Shown: piece by piece, positions 8,265 to 17,517 of the stretch | How the letters are laid out: each line of letters opens with the position of its first letter | Numbering within the stretch: position 1 is the first letter of the stretch | NCBI RefSeq assembly: GCF_030409505.1 | Contig: NZ_JAUFPZ010000002.1 | Location: 2,053,501 to 2,117,500, forward strand | From: Zunongwangia endophytica | GTDB lineage: Bacteria; Bacteroidota; Bacteroidia; Flavobacteriales; Flavobacteriaceae | Direction of reading: 5' to 3' | DNA length: 64,000 bases | Notes under the pieces: generated by a model | What the model was told of the DNA's origin: nothing | The model's database searches: none | Seen by the model: the letters and a program-made list of their open reading frames with translations, nothing else | Translations under genes and position numbers: made by a program

Positions 8265-9004
8265 ATGAAGTTAAAAGCCGATAATCTTATAAAGCAATAT
8301 AAAGGTAGAAAAGTAGTAAAAGGGATTTCTCTTGAAGTTAATCAGGGGGAAATCGTAGGTCTTCTAGGTCCTAATGGTGCCGGAAAAACTACTTCTTTCT
8401 ATATGATTGTTGGCTTGATCAAACCAAATAGTGGTAGTATTGTTCTTGATAAAGAAAACATTACTAAATTCCCGATGTATAAACGGGCACAACATGGGAT
8501 TGGCTATTTGGCACAAGAAGCTTCAGTTTTTAGGAAGCTGAGTATAGAAGATAATATTATGAGTGTGCTTCAGCTCACCAAACTTTCTAAGAAAGAGCGG
8601 GAAATGAAAATGGAATCCCTAATCGAAGAATTTGGATTAAACCATATTCGAACTAACCGAGGGGATTTATTAAGTGGTGGAGAAAGAAGACGGACAGAAA
8701 TCGCTCGTGCTTTAGCTACCGATCCAAAATTTATTCTTTTAGATGAACCTTTTGCCGGGTAGATCCAGTTGCGGTTGAAGACATCCAGCGTATTGTGGCA
8801 CAGTTAAAAAACAAAAACATCGGAATTTTAATTACCGATCACAACGTCCAGGAGACCTTAGCGATTACCGATCGTACGTATCTCATGTTTGAAGGAAGTA
8901 TCCTGAAACATGGTATCCCTGAAGAACTTGCCGAAGACGAGATGGTTCGTAAGGTTTATCTAGGACAAAACTTCGAGCTTAGAAAGAAGAAATTGTTTGA
9001 TTAG
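8265..9004 (+). pseudogene. lptB: LPS export ABC ATPase LptB, interrupted by a -1 frameshift
   Basis: LptB is the cytosolic ATPase that drives lipopolysaccharide transport with LptFG. Codons 1-165 give Walker A (GPNGAGKTT), the signature LLSGGERRR and Walker [10 protein letters not shown], then a TAG at 8760-8762. The missing remainder follows in another frame: DPVAVEDIQ, the H-loop ITDHNVQET and the C-terminal YLGQNFELR. Adding one G to the run at 8757-8759 restores a normal protein of about 246 residues. Since lptB is normally essential and both halves are well conserved, a sequencing or assembly error is the likeliest cause. A very recent mutation is the alternative. Confidence 0.9.
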
Positions 9005-9015
9005 AAAATCTACTT

Positions 9016-9756
9016 TCAGCTTTTATTTCCGGAAAAAATAGATAATAGCACATAGCTCAAAATAATCATCGGCACTGCCAGGAACTGAAACAGCACGATT
9101 AAAACGACACAGAGAATTAGGAAAATATACCTGATCTCATTTCCCTTAAAACCATAGTTTTTAAATTTCAAAGCGAACAATGGTAATTCAGCATTCAAAA
9201 TAATAAAGCTAATGATGGTTAATGCAAAAAGAAACCATTCATTCAAAATGATATCTGTAGCAAAGCTATTAGGCTGATAGGTTAAAATAAGTGGTAGCGA
9301 TAAGATCAATAAAGCATTTGCCGGAGTGGGTAAACCAATAAAAGAATCAGTTTGGCGATCATCAACATTAAATTTAGCGAGTCTGTAACCCGATCCTAAA
9401 ATGATAAGTAGTCCAAATAAAGCTAACGGATTAAATGTAAACTCTAACCAATTCGTTTCAGAAGTCCACTGTGGAACGCCATCTTCGCCAGGCAATGCCA
9501 TAGTAAATAATTGAAACATTACTATCCCAGGTACTACTCCACTCGTCACCACGTCTGCTAAAGAGTCTAATTGTAAACCCACATCGCTTTTCACATTTAA
9601 AGCCCTGGCAGCTAAACCATCAAAAAAATCGAAGAATATTCCTAATGCTACGAAGAATGCTGCAGCGACTAAATTTCCCTGAACGGCAAAAATCACAGCA
9701 ATACTTCCACTAAATAAATTACAAAGCGTTATAAGATTGGGAATATGTTTCTTCAT
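9016..9756 (-). CDS. pssA: CDP-diacylglycerol--serine O-phosphatidyltransferase
   Basis: This integral membrane enzyme makes phosphatidylserine from CDP-diacylglycerol and serine, leading to phosphatidylethanolamine. The CDP-alcohol phosphotransferase signature is intact: DGLAARALN followed by SDVG, then QLDSLAD (about residues 45-70). There are several membrane helices along the 246 residues. It converges with lptB (11 bp gap). A 173 bp intergenic region separates its start from lnt. Confidence 0.92.
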   Translation of the reverse strand: MKKHIPNLITLCNLFSGSIAVIFAVQGNLVAAAFFVALGIFFDFFDGLAARALNVKSDVGLQLDSLADVVTSGVVPGIVMFQLFTMALPGEDGVPQWTSETNWLEFTFNPLALFGLLIILGSGYRLAKFNVDDRQTDSFIGLPTPANALLILSLPLILTYQPNSFATDIILNEWFLFALTIISFIILNAELPLFALKFKNYGFKGNEIRYIFLILCVVLIVLFQFLAVPMIILSYVLLSIFSGNKS

Positions 9757-9848
9757 TGATTGGTTAGATTATTAATCCTCTAAAATAGGTATTTACACTT
9801 CAATGTCTAATAAAATTTCCTTAAAACCTTTTTTCAAACTGAGTTTAG

Positions 9849-9856
9849 TATTTTTG
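9849..9856 (+). promoter_or_regulatory. -7 element upstream of lnt
   Basis: TATTTTTG matches TAnnTTTG, 74 bp before the lnt ATG. No TTG at the expected -33 spacing. Confidence 0.4.
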
Positions 9857-9929
9857 CCTGCAAAATCGAAAGCAATTTCCTAAAGCTGATTACCTTCAAA
9901 AAATAGATTTCAGCTTAAAAATTTTAATT

Positions 9930-11522
9930 ATGAAGAATATTCTTTTTGCAATTTTAAGCGGACTTTTACTTGCTTTTGGTTGGCCTACTAATGGTTTTCC
10001 GCTGCTTCTATTTTTAGGATTTACGCCCCTGCTTTTAGCAGAATTCAATATTCGAAATTCTGAAGCTAAATTCCAAAAATGGAAAGTCTTTGGAGTTGCT
10101 TATGTAAGCTTCTTTATTTGGAATGTTATTACAACTTATTGGATCTATTTCTCAACGCCTTTTGGCGGTGCATTCGCTATTTTAGCGAACTCTTTACTCA
10201 TGTCGATCGTGTTTTTGATTTATCACATTATCGCCAAACGAACTGGATTTAGAGCTTCCGCTAGTTTTTTTATAAGCCTCTGGATCGTGTTCGAAAAAGT
10301 TCATTTAGGATGGGATTTTTCATGGCCCTGGCTAAATCTTGGTAACGGATTTTCAGAATACATTAATTGGATACAGTGGTATGAATTTACGGGAACTTTT
10401 GGAGGAACACTTTGGATTCTACTAAGCAATTTTGTGATTTTTAAGGCTATCCTTGCTTTCAATGAATTTAAGGATAAAACGATTTTATATCGCGCCGGTG
10501 TGAAAACAATTTTATTAATCGGGCTACCAATTCTTGCTTCTTACATTTTGTTATGGAACTATACGATGCCGCAAGAAAGAATTAACGCTTTAATACTTCA
10601 GCCCAACATTAATCCTTATACCGAAAAGTATAACACGAACGATACAAAAATCGGCGAGTTATTGCTGAATATGACTTCGGAAAAAATTACAGATTCAACT
10701 GAAATTGTTTTGGCTCCTGAGACCGTTTTTGCCGACGGAACAGTTTTATCAAGATTCAACAAATCTGAAGCTGCCTTTTTTGGAAGACAAATTTCACAGC
10801 TTCAGCCAAATTTGAGCTTTTTAGGTGGCGTTTCATTTTACGAGCGTTTTTCAAATCCAAACTTAGTGAATTCTCAATCCAACCAATTAGGCGAAAATGA
10901 CTGGTTTAATGATTACAATTCGGCTTTTCTAATTAAAAATAATACTGAAAACCAGATTTATCATAAATCAAAATTAGTTGTCGGAGTTGAAAATTTCCCT
11001 TATCAGGATATTCTTAAACCTATTTTGGGCGATGTAATGATCGATTTGGGCGGAACAGTCGCTATGAAAACTACGCAAAAAGAAAGAGCGGTATTCAAAA
11101 TAAAAGATAGTATTTCAACAGCTCCAATTATTTGTTACGAATCCATTTATGGTGAATATGTTACCGGTTATGTAAAGAATGGAGCCAATTTCTTGAGCAT
11201 TATCACAAATGACGCTTGGTGGGGCAATACGGCGGGACATCGACAACATGCAAGCTATGCCAAATTAAGAGCTATTGAAAATAGAAGATCGGTTGCCAGA
11301 AGTGCAAATACGGGAATTTCAGAAATTATTAATCCTATTGGCGAAATTCAACAAAAATTAGAATATGAGGAACACGGAACCATATCTGGAGATATTATTC
11401 TGAATAATAAAATTACTTTTTACTCCAAATATGGAGATTATATCGCCCGAGTTTCGAAGTTTTTAGCGCTCTTTATATTCCTATTTGCTATGGTAGGAAT
11501 TAAACGCAGTAAGTATTTTTAG
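9930..11522 (+). CDS. lnt: apolipoprotein N-acyltransferase
   Basis: Lnt adds the third acyl chain to the N-terminal cysteine of lipoproteins in the inner membrane. About eight membrane helices (N-terminal 200 residues plus one at the C-terminus) flank a periplasmic nitrilase domain. The catalytic triad is recognisable: Glu in LAPETVFADG, Lys in the YHKSKLVVGVENFP region, and Cys in IICYESIYGEY. ITNDAWWG and the following ARSANTG are conserved family blocks. The length of 530 residues is normal. It is monocistronic and converges on the polysaccharide cluster. Confidence 0.95.
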   Translation: MKNILFAILSGLLLAFGWPTNGFPLLLFLGFTPLLLAEFNIRNSEAKFQKWKVFGVAYVSFFIWNVITTYWIYFSTPFGGAFAILANSLLMSIVFLIYHIIAKRTGFRASASFFISLWIVFEKVHLGWDFSWPWLNLGNGFSEYINWIQWYEFTGTFGGTLWILLSNFVIFKAILAFNEFKDKTILYRAGVKTILLIGLPILASYILLWNYTMPQERINALILQPNINPYTEKYNTNDTKIGELLLNMTSEKITDSTEIVLAPETVFADGTVLSRFNKSEAAFFGRQISQLQPNLSFLGGVSFYERFSNPNLVNSQSNQLGENDWFNDYNSAFLIKNNTENQIYHKSKLVVGVENFPYQDILKPILGDVMIDLGGTVAMKTTQKERAVFKIKDSISTAPIICYESIYGEYVTGYVKNGANFLSIITNDAWWGNTAGHRQHASYAKLRAIENRRSVARSANTGISEIINPIGEIQQKLEYEEHGTISGDIILNNKITFYSKYGDYIARVSKFLALFIFLFAMVGIKRSKYF

Positions 11523-11706
11523 CAAAAAGCGGTGAGGTTACTTATTAGCTTTCAATCTGAGTATTTGAAAATTAATGGCAAATTCATCGAAATTGGGTTT
11601 ATAAAAATTACATTTTTAGATATTTCAGCATTAAAAAATACTTTTTGTTCTGTCTAAACTATATTCTAGTTTCTCAATTTTAAAAGTATAAACATATATA
11701 TGCTGA

Positions 11707-13095
11707 CTACTGTCCGCGCATAGAAATTACAGTACTCAAGGTTTTCAGAATGATATTGAGGTCTAAGAAAATGCTTCGATGTTTTATATAAAATAGATCA
11801 TACTGAAGTTTTTCTAAAGCGCCGGCTTCTTCTCCGCTATAATCTCCTTTTACTTGCGCCCAGCCCGTTAAACCAGGTTTTATTACATGCCGAATATTAT
11901 AAAAAGGAATACTTTTCGAAAGCTCTTGTACAAAGACCGGGCGTTCTGGTCTTGGACCTATCAAACTCATTTCCCCTTTTAATAAATTCAGAAATTGCGG
12001 AATTTCATCGATTCTGGCTTTTCTCATAAATTTACCAAAGGGCGTGGTTCGAAGATCATTTTTTTCAGCATATCTTGGCCCCTGCTCTTCTGCATTCTTA
12101 ACCATCGTTCTAAACTTAACAATCTTAAATGTTTTGCTATTTTGTCCAATTCTTTCTTGCGTATAAAACAATGGTCCACGGTTAGCTAATGCATTTCCTA
12201 ATAGCACGAAAGGCGTAAGAACGAGACCAATAAATATTCCCATTAAAGAGAAGAGAATATCAAACAAACGTAAACTGAAAAGGTAGAATTTGTTTTGATT
12301 ACTTCGGCTAAATGGAAAATATCTGTAGAAATCGTGATCTACATTTTGCACCGGAATTCTTGCAGTAATATCTTCATAAACCTGCATATAATCTCTAATT
12401 GGGAATCCCTCATTCAAAAGAAAACTCAGTTCGTTGTAAAGCGGAAGCATTAATCCGCCTTTGTAACCGCTTGAAACAACAATTTCTTTAATATGATATT
12501 CTTCAACTGATTTTCTTAAATTATCAACTTCGAACCTTAAAAAATTTTCGTCTTCAACCTCAACTTGTTCATCAGTATTTACAAAACCAACGACCTCGTA
12601 ATTTGGATCTGCTTTCTTAAAAGCTTCTGCAATCATTTGAATATCGAAACTATCACCAACGACAATTACTCTTTTATTGAATCTTGGTGAAGCGATTAGA
12701 GAGATATAAGCCCAACGCCACAATAAAAGTGTACATAAAATTGTAAGAAAAAAATATAGAATCTGAATTCTGTTATCGGGTAAACTCGGACTTAACAGCG
12801 GAGTTAAAATGAAAAATAGAACGGTTACTGAAGTAGTTAACAGGACATTTTTAAGTACTATATCAAAATGACTTGCTTTCTGAAGGTCGTATAGTTCAAA
12901 AACATGAGCAAAAAGTTTTAAATAGACCACCAGCAAAACTGTCCAATACCAAAATTCCTTACTTATCCTGAAGTAACTAAAATTGGTAAAACTTTGCAGT
13001 AATGTAAGCGTTAAAAGAACAAACAACACATCGAATATTCGTAGAAGAACCTTCCTTTCTGAAATTTCGAAATGTAGTAGGGGTTTGTCTGCCAT
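11707..13095 (-). CDS. undecaprenyl-phosphate sugar-1-phosphate transferase (WcaJ-like)
   Basis: This enzyme loads the first sugar phosphate on undecaprenyl phosphate and so starts repeat-unit synthesis. The N-terminal half has four or five membrane helices and a nucleotide-binding-like domain (KRVIVVGDSFD). The C-terminal bacterial sugar transferase domain shows YTQERIGQNSKTF, VKFRTM, ARIDEIPQFLN and SLIGPRPERP. The ATG at 13095 is preferred over the upstream TTG at 13113. It is the last gene of the minus-strand cluster, an unusual distal position for the initiating enzyme. The donor (probably UDP-glucose or a relative) cannot be fixed from sequence. Confidence 0.9.
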   Translation of the reverse strand: MADKPLLHFEISERKVLLRIFDVLFVLLTLTLLQSFTNFSYFRISKEFWYWTVLLVVYLKLFAHVFELYDLQKASHFDIVLKNVLLTTSVTVLFFILTPLLSPSLPDNRIQILYFFLTILCTLLLWRWAYISLIASPRFNKRVIVVGDSFDIQMIAEAFKKADPNYEVVGFVNTDEQVEVEDENFLRFEVDNLRKSVEEYHIKEIVVSSGYKGGLMLPLYNELSFLLNEGFPIRDYMQVYEDITARIPVQNVDHDFYRYFPFSRSNQNKFYLFSLRLFDILFSLMGIFIGLVLTPFVLLGNALANRGPLFYTQERIGQNSKTFKIVKFRTMVKNAEEQGPRYAEKNDLRTTPFGKFMRKARIDEIPQFLNLLKGEMSLIGPRPERPVFVQELSKSIPFYNIRHVIKPGLTGWAQVKGDYSGEEAGALEKLQYDLFYIKHRSIFLDLNIILKTLSTVISMRGQ

Positions 13096-13127
13096 TTCCG
13101 TTAATTTATGCAATTAAATATACTCTT

Positions 13128-14135
13128 TTAAGTCAGTAAATCGTTCCACTGACCTTTTACATTTTCCCAGTCAAATTTTTCAACTTTCTTTCTAGCATTT
13201 TTCGCTATACTATTCGCATCTAACTGCTTATCTAATAATTTAAAAGTTTTATTGGCTAAATCATTCAGATTGTTACTTTCAAATAAAATTCCATCTTTAC
13301 CATCTTCAATAAGATAAGGAATACCGCCAACTTTAGAGCTTAGCAAAGGCAAACCTAGCGCCATAGCTTCTACGATACTTACTGGTGTATTATCAATGGT
13401 AGAAGTATTCAAGAAAATATCACAATCTCCAGCTAATTTGTGCCACTGTTTTTTATCTAGTTTTCCTGTAAAAGTGATTGGTAACTTATTCATTTCAGCA
13501 TAGTTTTTACACTTCAGCATACTACCATCTTTATCTGGACCAACCATGTAAAGCGCTGCGTTAGCGTATTTCTGTACTAACAACTCGAGTAGCTGAATCG
13601 CTAACATTGGATTATAAATTTCAGCAAATGCACGAACCCAAATTATCTTTGGTGAAACTTGAAAACGCTCTTTAAAATTATATTCATCTAGCTTTATTGA
13701 ATTTGGAATAAACTTCAAATTCGTTAATCCTACAGCCGAAAATTTTGAATAAAAAAATTCGGATGGCGCGATATTATATTTAGCGTTTCGGAAAAACGAA
13801 AAGAACTTTTTGCGTAGCCTTTTCTCCAGATTTCCGCCATGTAAAATATTTATATAATGAACGCCTTTCGTTTTACTAAGCTTTCCGCATAAATAGGCGT
13901 ACCAAAAATTTTGCGTACTATATACATCTATAATTATCCAATCTACCTTATCGCTAAATAGTAGCACGCTTCTAAGCATTTCTAGCAGACGTAAAATTTT
14001 ATTCTCTTTTGCTGAAAATGAATATACCACATACCCCTCTTTTTCGAGTAATCCAGGTAAAATATCAGCCGAAGTTGGTGTACGCCCAGTATTTGCTAGT
14101 TTATTTCCTATATAAAGAATTTTTTTAGCAGCCAT
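13128..14135 (-). CDS. glycosyltransferase family 4
   Basis: A GT-B glycosyltransferase. The C-terminal Glyco_transf_1 domain shows GPDKDGSMLKC, FTGKLDKKQW, and the donor-binding SIVEAMALGLPLLSSKVGG. The N-terminus (KKILYIGNKLANTG) and the HGGNLEKRL segment closely match the next gene upstream, so the two are tandem duplicates. The genes overlap by 11 bp. Sugar specificity is unknown. Confidence 0.87.
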   Translation of the reverse strand: MAAKKILYIGNKLANTGRTPTSADILPGLLEKEGYVVYSFSAKENKILRLLEMLRSVLLFSDKVDWIIIDVYSTQNFWYAYLCGKLSKTKGVHYINILHGGNLEKRLRKKFFSFFRNAKYNIAPSEFFYSKFSAVGLTNLKFIPNSIKLDEYNFKERFQVSPKIIWVRAFAEIYNPMLAIQLLELLVQKYANAALYMVGPDKDGSMLKCKNYAEMNKLPITFTGKLDKKQWHKLAGDCDIFLNTSTIDNTPVSIVEAMALGLPLLSSKVGGIPYLIEDGKDGILFESNNLNDLANKTFKLLDKQLDANSIAKNARKKVEKFDWENVKGQWNDLLT

Positions 14136-15147
14136 TATTAATAACCTCTAACCATTCTTTTCTTATCATTTGCCAATCAAAAGATTCAGCCTTACTTCGT
14201 GCATTTGAAGCTAGAGATTCTCCTGTCATTGGATCTTCAATAATTTTAGATATTTCTGAAACCATTTCTTGCGCATCTCCCGAAGGAACTAAAATACCAT
14301 CTCTAGTATGGGTAATCAGATTAGGCATCCCACCTACATTTGTTGAGATTATGGGCAAACCTAAGCTCATAGCTTCAATAACACTAAGTGGTGTATTATC
14401 AATTGTAGTAGTATTAATAAAAAAATCGAAATCCTTAGACAATGCTGCCCATTCTAATTTTTTAAGCTTATCGGTAAACTTAACTTTTAGATTCTTCTTT
14501 TTTGCTAAGCGTCTACAATCCTGCATACTCCCATCTTTCTCGGGACCAACCATACATAATTCTGCATCACTATACTTGGTCGATAACAGCTCTAAAACTT
14601 CTAATGCCATTTTAGGATTATATCTATACTGAAAGCGGCGCACCCATAACAATTTAGGCCTAAAATCTTTACGTAATTTATAAGGGTAATTTTGTAGATC
14701 TATTGAATTAGGAATAAGGCAGATTCGATTAAAATTTCTTTTTTCGAATTCGCTCTTCAGAAAATTCGAAGGCGCAATGTTTTGAAAGGCATTACCAAAT
14801 AAATTCCGACTGAATTTAGGATTTTTATCCAAACGTTCAGGCAAATTACCACCATGTAAAATTGGTATATATGGTATGTTATACATTTGACAGAAACGGC
14901 CTACTAAATACGCATAGTAAAAATTTGTAGCTCCATAAGTATCAATAAGGACGATATCTGTAGATTTCTGAAACCTGACAATTAGGCCAAGCATCTCCAA
15001 AAGACGCACTGCCTTATTTCGCTTAGATGATGCAGTTTTCACCTCAAATCCTTCCTGTCTAAGCATTTTACTTAGGAAAGAAATATAGGTCGCTGTAAAA
15101 CTATTAACGCGCAAGTCGTTTCCTATGTACAGGATCTTTTTTGTCAT
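14125..15147 (-). CDS. glycosyltransferase family 4 (tandem paralogue)
   Basis: A paralogue of the following gene, sharing KKILYIGN at the start, HGGNLPERL, GPEKDGSMQDC, and the donor motif SVIEAMSLGLPIISTNVGG. The ATG at 15147 lies 44 bp inside the 3' end of the Wzy-like gene. This long overlap is probably real because the N-terminal MTKKILYIGN matches the paralogue from its first residues. It probably adds a related sugar to the same repeat unit. Confidence 0.87.
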   Translation of the reverse strand: MTKKILYIGNDLRVNSFTATYISFLSKMLRQEGFEVKTASSKRNKAVRLLEMLGLIVRFQKSTDIVLIDTYGATNFYYAYLVGRFCQMYNIPYIPILHGGNLPERLDKNPKFSRNLFGNAFQNIAPSNFLKSEFEKRNFNRICLIPNSIDLQNYPYKLRKDFRPKLLWVRRFQYRYNPKMALEVLELLSTKYSDAELCMVGPEKDGSMQDCRRLAKKKNLKVKFTDKLKKLEWAALSKDFDFFINTTTIDNTPLSVIEAMSLGLPIISTNVGGMPNLITHTRDGILVPSGDAQEMVSEISKIIEDPMTGESLASNARSKAESFDWQMIRKEWLEVINNGC

Positions 15148-16468
15148 CTACTATATAAAGTAATGCCAGGCCATAAACGAAGGCTGGTAAAGCAATTCGC
15201 ATGGCTGAATGGTTAATTGTTAAAAACCAAAAGGCTAAAAAGGCCAAAAAATAATAATTGTTTTCGAATTTAAACCAAAATACTACAGGAACAAAAATTA
15301 AAATCAATAAACTAATAAGACCAAGAATACCCTGTTCTGATAGCATTCGGCTAATTTCATTATGTGTTGCTATTATGATACCCAATTGTTCCTCTCGATA
15401 TTCTTTTCCTTTTCCAATTCCGATTCCAAGTATAGGATTGCTTGTAAATGCATGCAACTCGGTTTCGATTAATTCTGATCTTCCGGTAGTAATATCTTCT
15501 TTTAATTTCCCCGAAGCATCTTTATTAGTATATCGATTCCCTATTAACCCAGAGGTCTCAACTAATGTAAATGACCATACTGCCACCCCTGCAACTGCTA
15601 TAAATAGTATTTTCCTGAAAATACTTGATCTAGTTTTTGCATTTTGTTTATAATAAAAGAACAGCAAAAATGTGCTGATACAGATTACGCCAGTAATAAC
15701 ACCACCTCTGGAAAACGTAACTATTGCCCGATACGCCATTAAACCAAGCAAAACAAAATCCACAAGATTTATTAATTTGTCTCTTACTAGAAAAAGTCTT
15801 GTAGAAATAAGAAAGAATCCCATCCCGAAAATGGTAGAAATTTGATTAGGACCATATCCTCCTGTAGCAGAGTAATTTGCTGAAACACTGATAATTGAGT
15901 CTTTTAGAGAAGGTGTATATAAATACAGATATATCATATTCGATATAAGTGGTAAAAGCAACATTAAAATTACCTTCTCGAAATCTGCTTTTTTTATCTT
16001 TTTATAGTAACAATAAATTGCTACTACACCTAAACAAACAGGACCACTTAAATTAAATGCAACTAACTTCCTAAACTCAGCACCATAGCTTATATTAATT
16101 GCTGAAACCAAAATACCAGGTACCATCATTAATATAAAAAACCAGTAGGGTACTGTTTTAGAAGATGTTCCTTTAAAAAACATACCTATAAGTATGTAAA
16201 CCACAACCATATATTTTCCGGTTTCATAAAATATCATACCGGCAGTCATTCTAAAATACACTTCGCTTCCTGCAACGTAGGCTGCTGCCATTAGAGCCTC
16301 ATTATTTTTATTCTTTTTCTGAAGAATATAAATTAACCAAAATAACAACATCCCATGGCTAATAAGTACAGAGATAGGTCTATATAAATATATTGCAAAT
16401 GCTATAGCCACATGAAGCAGCAAAAGTCGAAAGTATTCTTTTCTATTTTGATCTATCGTCAACTGCAT
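15104..16468 (-). CDS. O-antigen polymerase/ligase-like membrane protein (Wzy/WaaL type)
   Basis: A 454-residue polytopic protein with about eleven membrane helices and one larger periplasmic loop after the middle (ETSGLIGNRYTNK to ITTGRSEL), ending in NPILGIGIGKG and ATHNEISRML. The last of these is the typical His-containing motif of PF04932 (Wzy_C). It could polymerise repeat units or ligate a chain to an acceptor. Sequence alone does not separate the two. Its 5' end overlaps the preceding glycosyltransferase by 10 bp. A Wzy in a cluster that also has Wzm/Wzt and no Wzx is notable. Confidence 0.82.
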   Translation of the reverse strand: MQLTIDQNRKEYFRLLLLHVAIAFAIYLYRPISVLISHGMLLFWLIYILQKKNKNNEALMAAAYVAGSEVYFRMTAGMIFYETGKYMVVVYILIGMFFKGTSSKTVPYWFFILMMVPGILVSAINISYGAEFRKLVAFNLSGPVCLGVVAIYCYYKKIKKADFEKVILMLLLPLISNMIYLYLYTPSLKDSIISVSANYSATGGYGPNQISTIFGMGFFLISTRLFLVRDKLINLVDFVLLGLMAYRAIVTFSRGGVITGVICISTFLLFFYYKQNAKTRSSIFRKILFIAVAGVAVWSFTLVETSGLIGNRYTNKDASGKLKEDITTGRSELIETELHAFTSNPILGIGIGKGKEYREEQLGIIIATHNEISRMLSEQGILGLISLLILIFVPVVFWFKFENNYYFLAFLAFWFLTINHSAMRIALPAFVYGLALLYIVDDKKDPVHRKRLAR

Positions 16469-17517
16469 CTTTTATAGAACTCAATGGTTTGTTTTATAAT
16501 TTTTTCAGCTCCAAATTTTCTTTTCACTAATTCATGAAATTTTAATGCGGAGCTATTTAGCTTGGTACTATCTTCGGCATAAGAATTAATTGCCGCCAGC
16601 AACTCATCTTCATTGCCAGAATTAATTATTATTCCGGTATCTTCAATAACGGCTTTGCACTCACCTACATCTGTACAAATAACAGCTAATTGAGCTTCAG
16701 CATACTCCAATAGAACTAGTGGTAAGCCTTCTGATTTCGAAACTAAAATACCGATGGAAGCTTGATTAAGTATTTCCCTATTAATGGGCTTTGAACCATA
16801 ATAAAAAACATTAGTCATCTTCTCTATCAGCTCTAAGATATTATTACCGTATTCATCATTAAAGTGCTTACCAAAAAGGTGTAGACTCAGATCTTTATCA
16901 CTCAGTTTAGCGATAACATTCAGTAAAAATAGATGATTTTTTTGAGGTCTAAAATTTGCTACACAAATCAATTTTACTTTTTGGTTCCCCTCCAACTTCA
17001 CATTTTCATCTGCATTTTCAGCAAGTTGAACAAAATTGTTTATTTGGGTGCAATTGGTACAATTTAATTTTTTGCTATTCCAATCTGCCAATTTTTTATT
17101 TACTGCAATTATTCCATCAAAATTATTGCTGCATAATTTTAAAACTGAATAGCGCCTTTCGTTAAGAAATTCACTATTGCCATAATGATCATGCCATATA
17201 AAAACTAATTTCGGAATAGCTAGCTTTAACATACTTCCAATAAAATAAGAACTACCATGGGCATGCACATGGGTTATACTTTTTTCCTTGGCAAATCTTA
17301 CTAATTTTAAAATAGCTTTGATATCTATAGCTCTTTTTCTTCCCAAATACAGATAATTAGACGGGATCTTTAATTCTTTTTTTAAAATCCCTTCTTTTCT
17401 AGTAGCTACTAAAAAAGCACGAATACCTTTTACACCATTCAGATAGTTGTAAAAATTAACTGCCATGCGTTCAGCCCCACCAGCTTCCAAGGAATCTATA
17501 ATCTGCAATAATCTCAT
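16459..17517 (-). CDS. glycosyltransferase family 4
   Basis: GT-B fold. The N-terminus (LLQIIDSLEAGGAERMAVNFYNYL) is the classic acceptor-side start of WcaL/PelF-like GT4 enzymes, with HVHAHGSSYFIG and IWHDHYGN in the first domain. The second domain has VANFRPQKNH and a donor motif SKSEGLPLVLLEYAEAQLAVI. The start overlaps the preceding stop (ATGA). Specificity unknown. Confidence 0.87.
   Translation of the reverse strand: MRLLQIIDSLEAGGAERMAVNFYNYLNGVKGIRAFLVATRKEGILKKELKIPSNYLYLGRKRAIDIKAILKLVRFAKEKSITHVHAHGSSYFIGSMLKLAIPKLVFIWHDHYGNSEFLNERRYSVLKLCSNNFDGIIAVNKKLADWNSKKLNCTNCTQINNFVQLAENADENVKLEGNQKVKLICVANFRPQKNHLFLLNVIAKLSDKDLSLHLFGKHFNDEYGNNILELIEKMTNVFYYGSKPINREILNQASIGILVSKSEGLPLVLLEYAEAQLAVICTDVGECKAVIEDTGIIINSGNEDELLAAINSYAEDSTKLNSSALKFHELVKRKFGAEKIIKQTIEFYKRCS

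Noticed and set aside
8751..8762. Programmed -1 ribosomal frameshift in lptB
   Set aside because: The bases before the TAG (TTTGCCGGG) are not a canonical X XXY YYZ slippery heptamer and no strong downstream hairpin is evident. A missing G explains the data more simply.
11523..11706. Promoter or terminator between lnt and the polysaccharide cluster
   Set aside because: The convergent 183 bp region has no good inverted repeat with a T run and no TAnnTTTG element pointing to a gene.
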